Positions 1-9,658 are shown, counted from the first letter of the stretch. The stretch: DNA of 64,000 nucleotides from Microbacterium sp. lyk4-40-TSB-66 (GCF_030209475.1 NZ_JARVRW010000003.1:62001-126000), one strand, 5' to 3'. Made by a program: numbers and translations. The notes: a model not told the origin generated them from the letters alone.

Positions 1-2
1 CC

Positions 3-149
3 CAGGCTGCGGAGCGCGGCGTGCGCTCCCCCGCCGTCGTGGTCGTCGGTGACGTGGTGCGCCTCAGCCCCTACGCGCCCGCCGCCCTGGCATCCATCGA
101 TCTCACCTTCGACCCCCTCGCCGTTCCCCGAAAGGCCCCTTCGCTGTGA
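3..149 (+). CDS. cobA: C-terminal end of uroporphyrinogen-III C-methyltransferase (partial)
   Basis: This is the last 48 codons of a gene that enters from the left edge. The frame reads RGVRSPAVVVVGDVV, which matches the conserved C-terminal strand of SUMT/CobA methyltransferases, followed by a short tail and TGA. The family makes precorrin-2 from uroporphyrinogen III using S-adenosylmethionine, the first step towards siroheme and cobalamin. The stop overlaps the GTG start of the ferredoxin reductase gene, so translation is probably coupled. A siroheme enzyme next to a ferredoxin reductase and ferredoxin is typical of assimilatory sulfite or nitrite reduction loci, but the reductase itself is outside the window. 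Only the tail is visible, so the family call rests on this single motif. Confidence 0.7.
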   Translation, partial: QAAERGVRSPAVVVVGDVVRLSPYAPAALASIDLTFDPLAVPRKAPSL

Positions 150-1522
150 CCTCGTCTTCTCTCACCTCGCTCCGTGTCGCGATCGTCGGTGCCGGCCCCG
201 CCGGCATCTACGCGGGCAACATCCTCACGCGCGCGGTGACCGACGCCGGCGGCACGGTCGCGATCGACCTGTTCGACTCGCTGCCCGCGCCCTATGGACT
301 CATCCGTTACGGCGTCGCGCCCGATCACCCGCGCATCAAGGGCATCGTCGACTCCCTGCACGAGATGCTCGACACCGGCGTCACCCGTTTCATCGGCAAC
401 GTCGAGGTGGGCAGCGACATCGCCCTCGACGAACTGCAGGCCCGCTATGACGCCGTGATCCTGGCCACCGGCGCGCTGCGCGATGCGCCGCTCGACATCC
501 CCGGCATCGACCTGCCCGGCTCGTACGGCGCGGCCGACTTCGTCGCCTGGTACGACGGCCACCCCGACGTGCCCCGCGACTGGCCGCTCGACCAGCGAGA
601 GGTCGCGGTCATCGGCAACGGCAACGTCGCCCTCGACGTGGCCCGTGTGCTCGCCAAGCACGCCGTGGACCTCCGCTCGACCGAAATCGCCGACAACGTG
701 CTGCACGGACTCGAGGCCTCGGCCGTCACCGATGTGCACGTGTTCGGCCGCCGCGGACCCGCCGACATCAAGTTCACGCCCATCGAGCTGCGCGAGCTCG
801 GCGAGGTGCCCGACGTCGACATCGTCGTACACGACGAGGACTTCGCGGACGCCGACCCCGCCCAAGCGTCCAACAACCAGCTCAAGGTCATGCTGCGGGT
901 GCTGAACAGCTGGCGCACGCGGGAGCAGACCGGGACGAGCCGCCGCTTGCACCTGCACTTCTACCACGCGCCCCTCGCCGTCCTCGGCGAGGAGCGCGTC
1001 GAGGGCCTGCGCTTCGAGCGCACCGAGCCCGTCGGAGACGGGACCGTGCGGGGCACGGGTGAGATCCGCGAGATCGCCGTGCAACAGGTGTACCGCGCGG
1101 TCGGCTACTTCTCGAGCCCCGTGCCGGGTGCGCCCTTCGACGCCGTTCGCGGTGTCGTGCCGAACGTCGAGGGCCGCGTCGTCGAGGGGGCCGACGTCGT
1201 CCCGGGGCTGTACGCGACGGGCTGGATCAAGCGCGGACCGGTCGGCCTCATCGGACACACCAAGTCGGATGCCATGGAGACCGTCGCCCACCTCGTCTCC
1301 GACATCGAGGCCGGAGCCCTGACGGCGCCCTCCGCCGACGGCGACGTGCTCGATGCCCTGGCCGAGCGCGGAGTGGAGTTCACCACGTGGGAGGGGTGGC
1401 GCGCCCTCGACGCGCATGAGCGAGCGCTCGGCGCGGCCCACGAGCACACCCGCGAGCGGGTCAAGGTCGTGCCGCGCGACGAGCAGGTGGCGGTGTCGCG
1501 CTCCGGGGCGCTCGTCTCGTGA
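146..1522 (+). CDS. fprA: Ferredoxin/flavodoxin-NADP+ reductase, FprA type
   Basis: A 458-residue flavoprotein of the adrenodoxin-reductase-like group. It moves electrons between NADPH and a ferredoxin in the cytoplasm. An FAD-binding Rossmann motif ([10 protein letters not shown]) lies near residues 13-22 and a second dinucleotide motif ([15 protein letters not shown]) near residue 150 binds NADPH; the conserved [12 protein letters not shown] segment near the C-terminus is the usual FAD-contact region. Length is normal for actinobacterial FprA. The GTG start overlaps the stop of the upstream methyltransferase, and its own TGA overlaps the GTG of the ferredoxin gene, so the three form one tightly coupled unit. 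The ferredoxin next door is the obvious electron partner. Confidence 0.93.
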   Translation: MTSSSLTSLRVAIVGAGPAGIYAGNILTRAVTDAGGTVAIDLFDSLPAPYGLIRYGVAPDHPRIKGIVDSLHEMLDTGVTRFIGNVEVGSDIALDELQARYDAVILATGALRDAPLDIPGIDLPGSYGAADFVAWYDGHPDVPRDWPLDQREVAVIGNGNVALDVARVLAKHAVDLRSTEIADNVLHGLEASAVTDVHVFGRRGPADIKFTPIELRELGEVPDVDIVVHDEDFADADPAQASNNQLKVMLRVLNSWRTREQTGTSRRLHLHFYHAPLAVLGEERVEGLRFERTEPVGDGTVRGTGEIREIAVQQVYRAVGYFSSPVPGAPFDAVRGVVPNVEGRVVEGADVVPGLYATGWIKRGPVGLIGHTKSDAMETVAHLVSDIEAGALTAPSADGDVLDALAERGVEFTTWEGWRALDAHERALGAAHEHTRERVKVVPRDEQVAVSRSGALVS

Positions 1523-1842
1523 CGTACGTCATCGCGCTCCCGTGCGTCGATGTGAAGGACCGCGCCTGCATCGACGAGTGCCCCGTCGACTGCATCTACG
1601 AGGGCAAGCGCTCGCTGTACATCCACCCCGACGAGTGCGTGGACTGCGGCGCCTGCGAGCCGGTGTGCCCCGTCGAGGCGATCTACTACGAAGACGATCT
1701 GCCCGAGGAGTGGGCGGACTACTACACGGCCAACGTCGAGTTCTTCGACGACATCGGCTCGCCCGGCGGCGCGGCGAAGGTCGGCGTCATCGCGAAGGAC
1801 CACCCGGTCGTCGCGGAGCTGCCGCCGCAGGCGCATGACTGA
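1519..1842 (+). CDS. fdxA: Seven-iron ferredoxin (3Fe-4S plus 4Fe-4S)
   Basis: A 107-residue soluble electron carrier. Cysteines sit at residues 9, 17, 21, 25, 40, 43, 46 and 50 in the pattern of actinobacterial FdxA, with a C-x2-C-x2-C-x3-C-P run (C40-C50). The acidic C-terminal half is the usual long tail of this class. It starts with GTG overlapping the stop of fprA by four bases, so reductase and ferredoxin are made together and very likely work together. The next gene starts eight bases before this one stops. Confidence 0.93.
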   Translation: MTYVIALPCVDVKDRACIDECPVDCIYEGKRSLYIHPDECVDCGACEPVCPVEAIYYEDDLPEEWADYYTANVEFFDDIGSPGGAAKVGVIAKDHPVVAELPPQAHD

Positions 1843-2965
1843 GGCGGCATTCGGTCACGGGCCGGCAGGCGAGGAGCGCGCAGCCGGGGGTGCAACCGGC
1901 CCCGCCGCGTCCGGCGACCTGGGCCCGGCCGATGTGCCGGCCACCGGCCCCACCGCCGGGGCGTCAGGTGACGCGGGCTCGTCAGCCCGTTCGGCCGGCA
2001 CCGCGGCTGAGGCGTCCGCCTCCGCGGCATCCGCCGAGACGCCGTCTACCGATGTGCTCATCGTGGGAGGGGGTCCGGCGGGGCTCTCGGCCGCGCTGAA
2101 TCTGGCCCGCGCCCGCGCATCGGTGGTGGTGGTCGACACCGGCCGACCCCGCAATGCCGCGACCCTTCGCTCGCACGGGTTCCTCACCCGCGACGGCATC
2201 TCGCCGATCGAGCTGCGCAAGCTCGCCCGCGAGGAGCTGCGCGCCTACGACGGCGTCCGCGTCCTCGACCGGTCGGCGGTGGCGCGCATCGACGCGGATG
2301 CCGACGGCTTCGTCGCCGCGCTCACGGGCCGTGCCGCGACGGCATCCCCGGTCCTGACCGCCCGCACGGTCGTGGTGGCGACGGGGCTCGGCGAAACCCT
2401 CCCCGACGTGCCGAACCTGCGCGCGTTCTACGGCATGTCGATCTTCAGCTGCGCCGCGTGCGACGGCTGGGAACTGCAGGACGAACCCGTCGCCCTGATC
2501 GGCGAGACGTCCGACCTCGCCGACCGTGCACGTCTGCTCACCCGCTGGACGTCGCACCTCACGGTGTGCACCAACGGTGCGGATGTCATCGACCCGGTGG
2601 ATGAGGCCGAGCTGGTGGCATCCGGGATCGTCGTCGAACGGCGGGTCATCGCCGACCTCGCCGGCGAGCGCGGGCAGGTCGCGGCCGTGCGGTTCGCCGA
2701 CGGCTCGTCGCTCGCGGTGGCGGGCGGCTTCGTGCGGCCGACGTGGCACGCCGCGCACGACTTCCTCGATCCGCTCGGCCCCGAGACCGATGCCGAGGGC
2801 CACCTCATCACCGACCGCTCCGGGCGCACCTCGGTGCCCGGACTCTACGCGGCCGGGGATGCCGCAGCTCCCGGCCCGCAGCAGCTCATCGTCGCGGCCG
2901 GTCAGGGCGCGCGGGTGGCGGCAGTGCTGGTGCAGGATCTGCTCGGCGTGCGCACGGCGCACTGA
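1835..2965 (+). CDS. Thioredoxin-reductase-like FAD oxidoreductase with long Ala-rich leader
   Basis: A 376-residue pyridine-nucleotide-dependent flavoprotein. The FAD motif VGGGPAG lies at about residue 77 and a second FAD contact (GLYAAGDAA) near the C-terminus. In the middle is SCAACDGWE, the position where thioredoxin reductases carry the redox CxxC. No thioredoxin gene is adjacent. The first roughly 72 residues are almost only Ala, Gly, Ser, Thr and Pro and look disordered; the conserved fold begins at TDVLIVGGG, so the true start could be further in, although the ATG at 1835 overlaps fdxA and would be coupled to it. A related protein lies at 62104-62937. Substrate unknown; an alternative role is a ferredoxin-linked oxidoreductase. 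Confidence 0.8.
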   Translation: MTEAAFGHGPAGEERAAGGATGPAASGDLGPADVPATGPTAGASGDAGSSARSAGTAAEASASAASAETPSTDVLIVGGGPAGLSAALNLARARASVVVVDTGRPRNAATLRSHGFLTRDGISPIELRKLAREELRAYDGVRVLDRSAVARIDADADGFVAALTGRAATASPVLTARTVVVATGLGETLPDVPNLRAFYGMSIFSCAACDGWELQDEPVALIGETSDLADRARLLTRWTSHLTVCTNGADVIDPVDEAELVASGIVVERRVIADLAGERGQVAAVRFADGSSLAVAGGFVRPTWHAAHDFLDPLGPETDAEGHLITDRSGRTSVPGLYAAGDAAAPGPQQLIVAAGQGARVAAVLVQDLLGVRTAH

Positions 2966-2971
2966 CCGCGG

Positions 2972-3009
2972 GGCGGCTCGGTCCGCGAGAGCACGTGAGC
3001 CGAGCCGCC
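2972..3009 (+). terminator. Hairpin after the flavoprotein gene
   Basis: A 10-bp perfect stem (GGCGGCTCGG / CCGAGCCGCC) with an 18-base loop begins 7 bases after the stop codon. It has no T-run, as is common in GC-rich actinobacteria. It probably ends the cobA-fprA-fdxA transcript. Confidence 0.5.
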
Positions 3010-3076
3010 ACCGCACGGACGACGCCGACAATGTCGACAGCACGTGATCCCCGCGAAAGCGCACGACATAGCGCAC

Positions 3077-3107
3077 GATCTCGACGCGATCACGTGATCT
3101 CGACGCG
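3077..3107. repeat. Intergenic palindrome flanked by direct repeats
   Basis: The 12-bp palindrome GATCACGTGATC (3088-3099) lies across two direct copies of GATCTCGACGCG (3077-3088 and 3096-3107). It sits in the gap between two convergent genes. It could be a protein-binding site or a degenerate repeat element; no promoter nearby supports a regulatory role. Confidence 0.5.
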
Positions 3108-3156
3108 TGCGCGGCGGGCCCGGGACACGCCGCAGACGACGCGCGGGCCGCGAGGG

Positions 3157-3762
3157 TCAGCCGCCGAGCGCGCCCGCGTCGGTCGAGCCGACGTCGGTGC
3201 GGTGGAAGTTCAGCGCCGAGCGCGACGCGGTGGGACCGCGCTGACCCTGGTACCGGTTGCCGTACGGGCCCGACCCGTAGGGGTTCTCGGCGGGCGAGGT
3301 GAGGCGGAAATAGCAGACCTGGCCGATCTTCATGCCGGGCCAGAGCTTGATGGGAAGCGTGGCAACGTTCGAGAGCTCCAGGGTGACGTGTCCCGAGAAG
3401 CCCGGGTCGATGAAGCCGGCGGTCGAGTGCGTCAGCAGCCCGAGACGGCCGAGCGACGACTTGCCCTCCAGGCGCGCGGCGACGTCGTCGGGCAGGCTCA
3501 CCCGCTCGAAGGTCGATCCGAGCGCGAACTCACCCGGGTGAAGGATGAACGGCTCGTCGGGCGCGACCTCGATCAGGCGCGTGAGCTCGGGCTGATCCTC
3601 GGCGGGGTCGATGAAGGGGTACTTGTGGTTGTCGAACAGCCGGAAGTACCGGTCGAGCCGCACGTCGACGCTCGAGGGCTGCACCATGGCCGGTTCGTAG
3701 GGGTCGAGGCCCAGGCGGTTCGCGGCGAGTTCGGCCCGGATGTCGCGATCGGAGAGCAGCAC
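3157..3762 (-). CDS. dcd: dCTP deaminase, probably bifunctional deaminase/dUTPase
   Basis: A 201-residue protein that deaminates dCTP to supply dUTP/dUMP for thymidylate synthesis. Hallmarks are [10 protein letters not shown] near residue 28, [25 protein letters not shown] around residues 108-132 with the catalytic Glu in the following HVTLELSN strand, and the C-terminal GQRGPTASR lid. The sequence around [12 protein letters not shown] resembles the mycobacterial enzyme that also hydrolyses dUTP to dUMP, so a double activity is likely by family. The start is GTG. It stands alone, convergent with the preceding gene. Confidence 0.95.
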   Translation of the reverse strand: MLLSDRDIRAELAANRLGLDPYEPAMVQPSSVDVRLDRYFRLFDNHKYPFIDPAEDQPELTRLIEVAPDEPFILHPGEFALGSTFERVSLPDDVAARLEGKSSLGRLGLLTHSTAGFIDPGFSGHVTLELSNVATLPIKLWPGMKIGQVCYFRLTSPAENPYGSGPYGNRYQGQRGPTASRSALNFHRTDVGSTDAGALGG

Positions 3763-3856
3763 GGCCCCAGCCTAGGGGCGGCGACGACCGTGGCGCCTCC
3801 GCGTTTCCGCACGCGACCGGCGGTCTGCGCCGGGGCGCCCGCCGCGTCCGTCATCG

Positions 3857-3934
3857 CGAGACCGCATCCGTTCGCCGAGACCGCACGAATCCGGCGGCAA
3901 TCGCATACGGCCTCGGCGAGTGGGTGCGGTCTCG
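3857..3934. repeat. Palindromic dispersed repeat, family A, copy 1
   Basis: Two 23-base arms (3857-3879 and 3912-3934) are inverted copies matching at 20 of 23 positions; each carries the core CGAGACCGCA. Copies of the same unit appear once more at about 48814-48865, so this is a dispersed family and not a gene-specific operator. It lies between dcd and the tRNA-Gly gene. Confidence 0.75.
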
Positions 3935-4006
3935 AGCGCGGATACCCGGATGCCACGGGATGCGGACCTGACGCTGTTATGCTGGCCGGGTTGCCGCAAG
4001 GCATCC

Positions 4007-4080
4007 GGGGCTGTAGTTCAATGGCAGAACTTCTGCTTCCCAAGCAGATAGCGCGGGTTCGATTCCCGTCAGCCCCTCCA
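4007..4080 (+). tRNA. tRNA-Gly (anticodon CCC)
   Basis: A cloverleaf folds cleanly: acceptor stem GGGGCTG/CAGCCCC, D-arm with TAGTTCAATGGCAGA, anticodon arm TCTGC-TTCCCAA-GCAGA with anticodon CCC, and T-arm GCGGGTTCGATTCCCGT. The discriminator base is T at 4077 and CCA is encoded at 4078-4080. It decodes GGG. A possible -10 (TATGCT, 3979-3984) lies about 22 bases upstream. A hairpin terminator follows directly. Confidence 0.97.
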
Positions 4081-4120
4081 AAGCCCTCACGGGCGGCCGT
4101 AGGCCGTTCGGGAGGGCTTT
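4080..4120 (+). terminator. Terminator of the tRNA-Gly gene
   Basis: A 9-bp stem AAAGCCCTC / GAGGGCTTT encloses a 23-base loop and is followed by CGTGTT. It begins at the last base of the tRNA, so it is a factor-independent type terminator. Confidence 0.7.
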
Positions 4121-4236
4121 CGTGTTGCCGTGAATCGAAGCCGCGGGTGGGCCCACGCCGCCGGAGGCTCCGCGCGTCGCCCGTGTCCGTCCTGCGGCGG
4201 ATGCGAACGCCCCGACCCCGGACCTACCGTGAGGGC

Positions 4237-4443
4237 ATGACGAAAGCCGAGAACCCCTCACAGGTCGCGGTCTGGCTGTTCATCGCCGCGACCTTCGCGT
4301 TCGCATCCTCGTCCATGTTCGGCCTCGAAGGACTCTGGCAATGGAACCTCACTGCGCTGGGGTTCCTGCTCATCGTCGCGGGAGGCGTGCGCCTGGGCGT
4401 CGAGCTGCGTGGGCGTCGGCCCCTGGCTCCTCCCGAGGAGTGA
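4237..4443 (+). CDS. Small two-helix membrane protein
   Basis: A 68-residue protein, MTKAENPSQVAVWLF onwards, with two hydrophobic segments (about residues 10-30 and 37-55) and a charged, Pro-rich tail. It is not a family I recognise; small proteins of this shape are common in Microbacteriaceae. A TACCGT hexamer ends six bases before the ATG, and there is no convincing ribosome site, so the transcript may be leaderless. It lies alone between the tRNA and the SDR gene on the other strand. Confidence 0.6.
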   Translation: MTKAENPSQVAVWLFIAATFAFASSSMFGLEGLWQWNLTALGFLLIVAGGVRLGVELRGRRPLAPPEE

Positions 4444-4510
4444 ACGCCCGTAGTCGGCACCATACTTTCGAGTCACGCGTCGCACGCCTGGACGTCGCGC
4501 AACGGCCCGC

Positions 4511-5272
<762 letters not shown>

Positions 5273-5321
5273 GCGTCCATCCTGACAAGGTTCGCCCCGG
5301 CGCGGCGAGCGACGGGCCCGG

Positions 5322-5501
5322 TCAGGCGCGGAAGAGGCGCAACTGCTCGGCGGGGAAGTAGTTCTGCGTCGCACCGCCCACGCGCACGAGGTACTTCTCC
5401 CGCGCGGTGTCGAGGTGCACGACGGTGCCAACGTTGCCGGTCATGACCGGGCCGGTGATCTCGACGGTGTCGCCGATGGCGAAGGCGTCCATGCCCGGCA
5501 T
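5322..5501 (-). CDS. Small KOW-like beta-barrel protein
   Basis: A 59-residue protein with the pattern GDTVEITGPVMTGNVGTVV followed by a short strand-rich tail, which resembles a KOW/SH3-like barrel of the kind seen in ribosomal and transcription factors. GGAGAGAGG lies just upstream. The start is either ATG 5501 or ATG 5492, the second having better spacing to that site. Function unknown. It lies downstream of a small membrane protein gene on the same strand. Confidence 0.65.
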   Translation of the reverse strand: MPGMDAFAIGDTVEITGPVMTGNVGTVVHLDTAREKYLVRVGGATQNYFPAEQLRLFRA

Positions 5502-5553
5502 CCTCTCTCCGTGCGGGTCGTGTGGTTCGTCGTCCGAGAGATGCACACGGGAC

Positions 5554-5904
5554 TCAGGATGCGAGCAGCCCCCCGAACAGGAGTGACACCATCATCGCAA
5601 CGATGACCGAGTTGAAGGCGAAGGCGAAGAGGACGTTGAGACGCACGAGCGTCCACGCCCGTCTGCTCGTCACGCGAGCGGACACGGTCGCCGCCATGGC
5701 GGACACCAGGACCGCGAACGTGAGGAAGTCGGCGAAGACCGGTCGCTCGCTCACCTCGAGGGCGATGTGGTCGCCGTCGCTCACCGACAGCCGCAGGTAC
5801 TCCAACGCGAGCGTCCGGGCAGCGACGCGAAACGGCGACGCCACCCGGACTGTCCGGGGCTCACACGCCGGGGTGATGAACCGGTCACGTCCGGCGTGGA
5901 GCAC
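5554..5904 (-). CDS. Small membrane protein of unknown function
   Basis: The C-terminal half has two strong membrane helices (around [18 protein letters not shown] and [20 protein letters not shown]). The N-terminal half, [18 protein letters not shown], is a soluble strand-rich stretch. I recognise no family. The start is uncertain: the frame stays open upstream through a dispersed repeat, which should not be coding, so I place the start at GTG 5904, but this has no clear ribosome site. Confidence 0.5.
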   Translation of the reverse strand: MLHAGRDRFITPACEPRTVRVASPFRVAARTLALEYLRLSVSDGDHIALEVSERPVFADFLTFAVLVSAMAATVSARVTSRRAWTLVRLNVLFAFAFNSVIVAMMVSLLFGGLLAS

Positions 5905-5972
5905 CCACGTTACGTCGGGGCTCGCCCACGAGAGCCCGCTTGACGAGCTCCCCCGGTGGGTGCGGGGGCGCG

Positions 5973-6047
5973 GTTCGGGGCGGCTTCCGCTGTTCGGGGC
6001 GCGAATCGTCCGCCCCGGACGGCGAAACCCACCCCGAACGACGACCC
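5973..6047. repeat. Dispersed GC-rich repeat, family B, copy 1
   Basis: About 75 bases rich in TTCGGGGCG and its complement CGCCCCGAA, forming inverted halves. A second copy at 53955-54030 aligns over its full length, including the end CGACGACCC and the middle GCCCCG-ACGGCGAA. It separates two same-strand genes and is not expected to be translated. Confidence 0.7.
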
Positions 6048-6052
6048 AGGCG

Positions 6053-6415
6053 TCAGGCGCGGGTGAAGCCGTCGAGGTCGGGGTCCCAGAAGGCATCCGG
6101 GTTGTCGGAGTCGACCGTCTGCTCGTGCGCGATCGCGGGCGCCTGCGGGAAACGCTTGTGCTGGCGCAGCTCCTCGGCGGCCCATTCGAAGTCGGGCTCG
6201 TCGCCGGCCCAGTCGCGGGCCGGCGCGCTCAGCACGTCGTTGCCGACGCCGATGACCAGCTCGGCCTGCTCAGTCTCGCCCGTGGCGGTGACGATCGGGA
6301 TGCTGACCGCCTCGGCCTGACCGTCGGCGGCGATCGACGCCGTCAACTGCACGAGTGCCTCGGCGACGTCGTCGGTCGTGGTCACGGTCTCACCGGCATA
6401 GGTCACAGAACGCAT
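6053..6415 (-). CDS. Conserved-looking hypothetical protein
   Basis: A 120-residue acidic soluble protein starting [23 protein letters not shown] strand-rich front is followed by a charged back half ([22 protein letters not shown]). AGGATGG precedes the ATG at good distance. There are no membrane segments or motifs I recognise. The regular codon pattern and clear ribosome site support a real gene. Confidence 0.65.
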   Translation of the reverse strand: MRSVTYAGETVTTTDDVAEALVQLTASIAADGQAEAVSIPIVTATGETEQAELVIGVGNDVLSAPARDWAGDEPDFEWAAEELRQHKRFPQAPAIAHEQTVDSDNPDAFWDPDLDGFTRA

Positions 6416-6536
6416 TTGTCCATCCTGGGGGCGGTGACGGCGCGGCGGGGGCCGCTTGCCCTGCGGGCCGTCGCTCCGGTAGGGCGGATGTCGGAGGGCG
6501 GCGCTAGGTTCTCAGACACGAGGTGAGGAGCGCGCG

Positions 6537-7118
6537 ATGGCGGACATTCCCGAGCTCATCGTCGCCGATGTCTCGCGGTGGCGGGCCTGGCTCGATGACA
6601 ACGAGAGCGAGAGCGACGGTGTGCGCCTGGTGCTCGCGAAGAAGGGCACCACCACGCCCACGACCCTCACCTATGCCGAAGCGCTCGACGAAGCGCTCTG
6701 CAGCGGGTGGATCGACGGTCGCCGGCAGTCTCGGGATGCCACGACCTTCTGGCAGCACTTCACTCCCCGCCGCTCGCGGTCGCTGTGGTCGACGCGCAAC
6801 GTCGACATCGTTGCCCGCCTCGCCGACGAGGGTCGGATGCGTCCGCGGGGAGCCGACGAGATCGCGAAGGCTCAGGCCGACGGCAGGTGGGATCGCGCGT
6901 ACGCCGGTCCCGCGACGATCGAGGTTCCGTCCGACCTGCGCGCGGCACTGGATGCCGTGCCCGCGGCCGCCCGCGCGTTCGATGCCCTGAACAAGACGCA
7001 GCGGTACTCCGTGCTGCACCCCGTGGTCACGGCCACGACCCATAGCGTTCGTGCCGCGCGCATCGCGCGACACGTCGCGCGATTGGAGGCGCTCGGCGAA
7101 GACGGTTCGACGAGCTGA
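6537..7118 (+). CDS. YdeI/OmpD-associated family protein
   Basis: A 193-residue cytoplasmic protein. The block TYAEALDEALCSGWIDGRR followed by the FTPRRSRSLWS segment and W-rich linkers is the signature of the YdeI/OmpD-associated ('bacteriocin-protection') family. The family is widespread, its biochemical role is not settled, and the name comes from an E. coli phenotype. GAGGTGAGGAG precedes the ATG. It stands alone on its strand. Confidence 0.85.
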   Translation: MADIPELIVADVSRWRAWLDDNESESDGVRLVLAKKGTTTPTTLTYAEALDEALCSGWIDGRRQSRDATTFWQHFTPRRSRSLWSTRNVDIVARLADEGRMRPRGADEIAKAQADGRWDRAYAGPATIEVPSDLRAALDAVPAAARAFDALNKTQRYSVLHPVVTATTHSVRAARIARHVARLEALGEDGSTS

Positions 7119-7226
7119 TCCGCGGCCCTGGGTCGTCGTTCGGTGTGCCGCCGCGTCTGAGGAGCGGTTGCGCCGCGGACTCCCCGACTCGGGCCTCGAC
7201 GACCAGGGCGCCCCGAGAATGGACAT

Positions 7227-7931
7227 ATGCGCGCGCGACGACTGCTGGGCCTGGGTGGCGTGGCATCCCTCCTCGGGGGCCTCGTCGGGTGTTCCCCGCC
7301 GGCGCCGGAGGCCGCTCCGTCAGCGCCCGCCCTCGATGCGGACGCGCCGGTCGTGTCGTTCTACGGCGACTCCTATACCCGCGGGACGGGCGCGAGCTCT
7401 CCCGAGAAGCGCTGGTCGACGATCGTGTCCGCGGAGCGCGGGTGGCGCGAAATCAACCGCTCCGAGAACGGCCTGGGCTTCGTCAACCGCCGCTCCTCGA
7501 TGGGGGCGGGACTGAACGACATCCCCGCCCTCGTCATCGACGACGACCCCGACATCGTCTTCGTGACGATGGGCCTGAACGACAACTTCAGCTACGACCG
7601 CGCCGCCGACGACATCCGCGCCGCCATCGACAGCGACCTGCGACGATTGCGCGACGGGCTGCCGGACGCGCGCATCATCGTCGTCGAACCCTTCTGGTAC
7701 ACCGACGACCGACCGGCCTCGGTCGACGTCATCGCGGGATGGGTCGAGACGGCCGCCGACCGCATCGGCGCCGACCACATCGACGGCGCGAGCCACTGGC
7801 TCGACGGCCACTACTCGACGTCGGCCGACAGCTGGATGGCCTCCGACGGCCTCCACCCGAACGACACGGGCTACGCCTACATGGCGGAGCGTATGGATGC
7901 CGCGCTCCGCGCCTTCGATCCGCCGCTCTGA
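7227..7931 (+). CDS. SGNH/GDSL-type esterase lipoprotein
   Basis: A 234-residue exported hydrolase. A signal peptide ends in a lipobox (LVGCS, Cys about residue 22), so it is anchored to the outer face of the membrane. The SGNH blocks are visible: the nucleophile in FYGDSYTRG (block I), the GLNDN block III Asn, and DGLHPND near the C-terminus with catalytic Asp and His. It probably removes acyl groups from a glycan or lipid, but the substrate is unknown. A hairpin overlapping its stop codon isolates it from the next gene. Confidence 0.88.
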   Translation: MRARRLLGLGGVASLLGGLVGCSPPAPEAAPSAPALDADAPVVSFYGDSYTRGTGASSPEKRWSTIVSAERGWREINRSENGLGFVNRRSSMGAGLNDIPALVIDDDPDIVFVTMGLNDNFSYDRAADDIRAAIDSDLRRLRDGLPDARIIVVEPFWYTDDRPASVDVIAGWVETAADRIGADHIDGASHWLDGHYSTSADSWMASDGLHPNDTGYAYMAERMDAALRAFDPPL

Positions 7932-7950
7932 CCCCGGGTGGGCCGGGGTC
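7930..7950 (+). terminator. Hairpin at the stop codon of the SGNH gene
   Basis: A perfect 8-bp stem GACCCCGG / CCGGGGTC with a 5-base loop overlaps the TGA codon. It has no T-run. It probably ends or attenuates the transcript. Confidence 0.55.
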
Positions 7951-7996
7951 CCTCGACCTCTGGAGCTTTCGAGACCCGCGCAATAGCGTGGGAACC

Positions 7997-8416
7997 ATGA
8001 GGCGCAGAACCGCAGTGGCCGCAGCCGTGGGGCTCGTCGTCCTCGCGGGGTGCGCGCCGGGCGAGGCGAACGTCGGCCCCTGGTCGGAGATCTCCCCCAT
8101 CTTCGACCGACCCCGGACTGCGGGCGACGCGCTTCCCCCCGACGTCGGCGGGCTCGACGCCGAGAGCAGTCGATACGTCGGCGAAGACGACGACGGCAAC
8201 AGGTACTGGGCGGCATTCTCTGCGGACTCCGGTCCGCAGTGCATTCTCTTCGTGCCCGAGGACGATGGTGACCACCTGGTCTTCTGCGGCGGCGCGGGCC
8301 TGGCGGGCGAAACGGCGAGCGGCCTGAGGGTGGAGTTCTCGTCATCCCCCAACAGGCTCAGCGAGGACGACGCCCAACTCGTGGGCGACACACTCCTCGT
8401 CAAGACCCCGGGCTGA
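7997..8416 (+). CDS. Small secreted lipoprotein
   Basis: A 139-residue protein with a short basic N-terminus, hydrophobic core and lipobox (VVLAGCAPG). The mature part is acidic and contains two cysteines (GPQCILF and VFCGG) that could form a disulfide. It belongs to no family I can name. TAGCGT lies seven bases upstream of the ATG with no ribosome site, suggesting a leaderless message. The ATG at 7997 is chosen because it gives the signal peptide. Confidence 0.7.
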   Translation: MRRRTAVAAAVGLVVLAGCAPGEANVGPWSEISPIFDRPRTAGDALPPDVGGLDAESSRYVGEDDDGNRYWAAFSADSGPQCILFVPEDDGDHLVFCGGAGLAGETASGLRVEFSSSPNRLSEDDAQLVGDTLLVKTPG

Positions 8417-8460
8417 CCCGCGTCGCGCGGGACGTGGGCGAGCAGTCGAACGGAGACCTC

Positions 8461-9045
8461 ATGCGGGAACTGACGTACTACGTCGCAGCATCCATCGACG
8501 GCTTCATCGCCGCTCCCGACGGCACGTTCGACGCCTTCCTGGCGGAGGGGGACCACATGGTGGCGGTCATGTCGGACTTCGCGGACGCGCTTCCGGCCCA
8601 CGTCCTGAACATCCTCGGCATCGAACCCCCGAGAAAGCGGTTCGACACCGTCATCCAAGGGTGGAACAGCTACTCGGTGGCCCTCGACGCGGGCATCGCG
8701 AACCCGTACTCCCACCTCACGGAGTACGTCGCGACCCATCGCACCGGCGGGCCAGCCGGTGTCCATTACACGAGCGATGCACTCGCGACCGTCCGCGCGC
8801 TCAAGGCGCAGCCCGGCCTCGGGATCTACCTCTGTGGAGGAGGCTCGCTGGCCGGCAGCCTCCTGCCCGAGATCGATCGTCTGATCATCAAGAGCAACCC
8901 GGTCGTCCTGGGTGCCGGCATCCCCCTTTTCGGCGGAGCGGCCGTCGCCGCCACCACATTCGTCCCGGTGAGCGCGCAGACCTACGCGTCCGGCGTCACG
9001 ATCACCGAGTACGTGCGACGGACCGCCGCGACGACCGGCGGCTGA
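8461..9045 (+). CDS. Dihydrofolate reductase family protein (RibD C-terminal fold)
   Basis: A 194-residue protein beginning MRELTYYVAASIDGFIA, the standard first strand of the DHFR/RibD reductase fold. The middle holds the NADPH-binding IYLCGGGSLAGSL motif and the end VVLGAGIPLFGG. Members reduce pteridine-like or other unknown substrates. GGAG is six bases before the ATG at 8461; an ATG-like start further up would add nine unrelated residues. Its 3' end overlaps the convergent membrane protein gene by 44 bases, which is unusually long. Confidence 0.85.
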   Translation: MRELTYYVAASIDGFIAAPDGTFDAFLAEGDHMVAVMSDFADALPAHVLNILGIEPPRKRFDTVIQGWNSYSVALDAGIANPYSHLTEYVATHRTGGPAGVHYTSDALATVRALKAQPGLGIYLCGGGSLAGSLLPEIDRLIIKSNPVVLGAGIPLFGGAAVAATTFVPVSAQTYASGVTITEYVRRTAATTGG

Positions 9046-9658
9046 GCGCCCACACCGCCGCCGCGGCGACCATCAGCAGCATCAGGATGCCGACGACGTG
9101 AAGCATCAGCGACGGCAGACCCCGATCCGGCAGAAGGAAGCCGTAGGGAACCCACCCGTCGGTCGCGCCCCTCAGCAGCACGACCGTGATCCACAAAAGG
9201 GGGTAGGGCAGCACCCACCACACCTGCTTCCACGCGAGCAGTGGCCGGTCGGACGAGAACGCGATGTCGATCAGCACCAGCACCGGGAACACGACGTGCA
9301 GGGCGACGCTGACCCATGCCGGCGCGGAACCCGTGCCGGGCACGAGAGCGTTGTAGACGACGGCGACGACGATGAGGCACGCCGCGCCCACGCCCCACGC
9401 CACCGACAGCCACGCGGGAGGTCGGCGGCCGTTCAGGGCGAGCCCGCCGACGGCGATCAACACGAGGGCGGTGAGCGAGCTCGTCTGGTTCGTGAAGTAC
9501 CCGAAGAAGTTGAACGGGTTCACGTCTCCCACCGCGATGCGCAGGGCGTAGGTGTACAGCACCACGAGCAGGACCGCAGAGCCCACCAGAACACGCGCGA
9601 GCGCCCGGATGCGACCCGTCGACCGTTGCGAGGCGGGGTCAGCGGATGCGGGGGTCAC
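9002..9658 (-). CDS. Pr6Pr family membrane protein
   Basis: A 218-residue integral membrane protein with about six helices. NPFNFFGYFTNQTS near residue 50 and the conserved HVVFPVLVLID and WVLPYPLLW segments are typical of the Pr6Pr (FAR-17a/AIG1-like) family found in many Microbacteriaceae. Some relatives hydrolyse fatty acid esters of hydroxy fatty acids in animals; the bacterial role is unknown. It starts with GTG. The last 44 bases overlap the convergent reductase gene. Confidence 0.82.
   Translation of the reverse strand: MTPASADPASQRSTGRIRALARVLVGSAVLLVVLYTYALRIAVGDVNPFNFFGYFTNQTSSLTALVLIAVGGLALNGRRPPAWLSVAWGVGAACLIVVAVVYNALVPGTGSAPAWVSVALHVVFPVLVLIDIAFSSDRPLLAWKQVWWVLPYPLLWITVVLLRGATDGWVPYGFLLPDRGLPSLMLHVVGILMLLMVAAAAVWALSRRSSRRSVARTR

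Noticed and set aside
5273-5431. 53-residue N-terminal extension of the SDR gene
   Set aside because: Low-complexity Arg/Ser sequence before the Rossmann motif; the family begins at MLHSLVTGAS.
5905-6096. Longer start for the small membrane protein at 5554
   Set aside because: The extension runs through repeat family B, which also occurs in an intergenic site at 53955, so it is unlikely to be coding.
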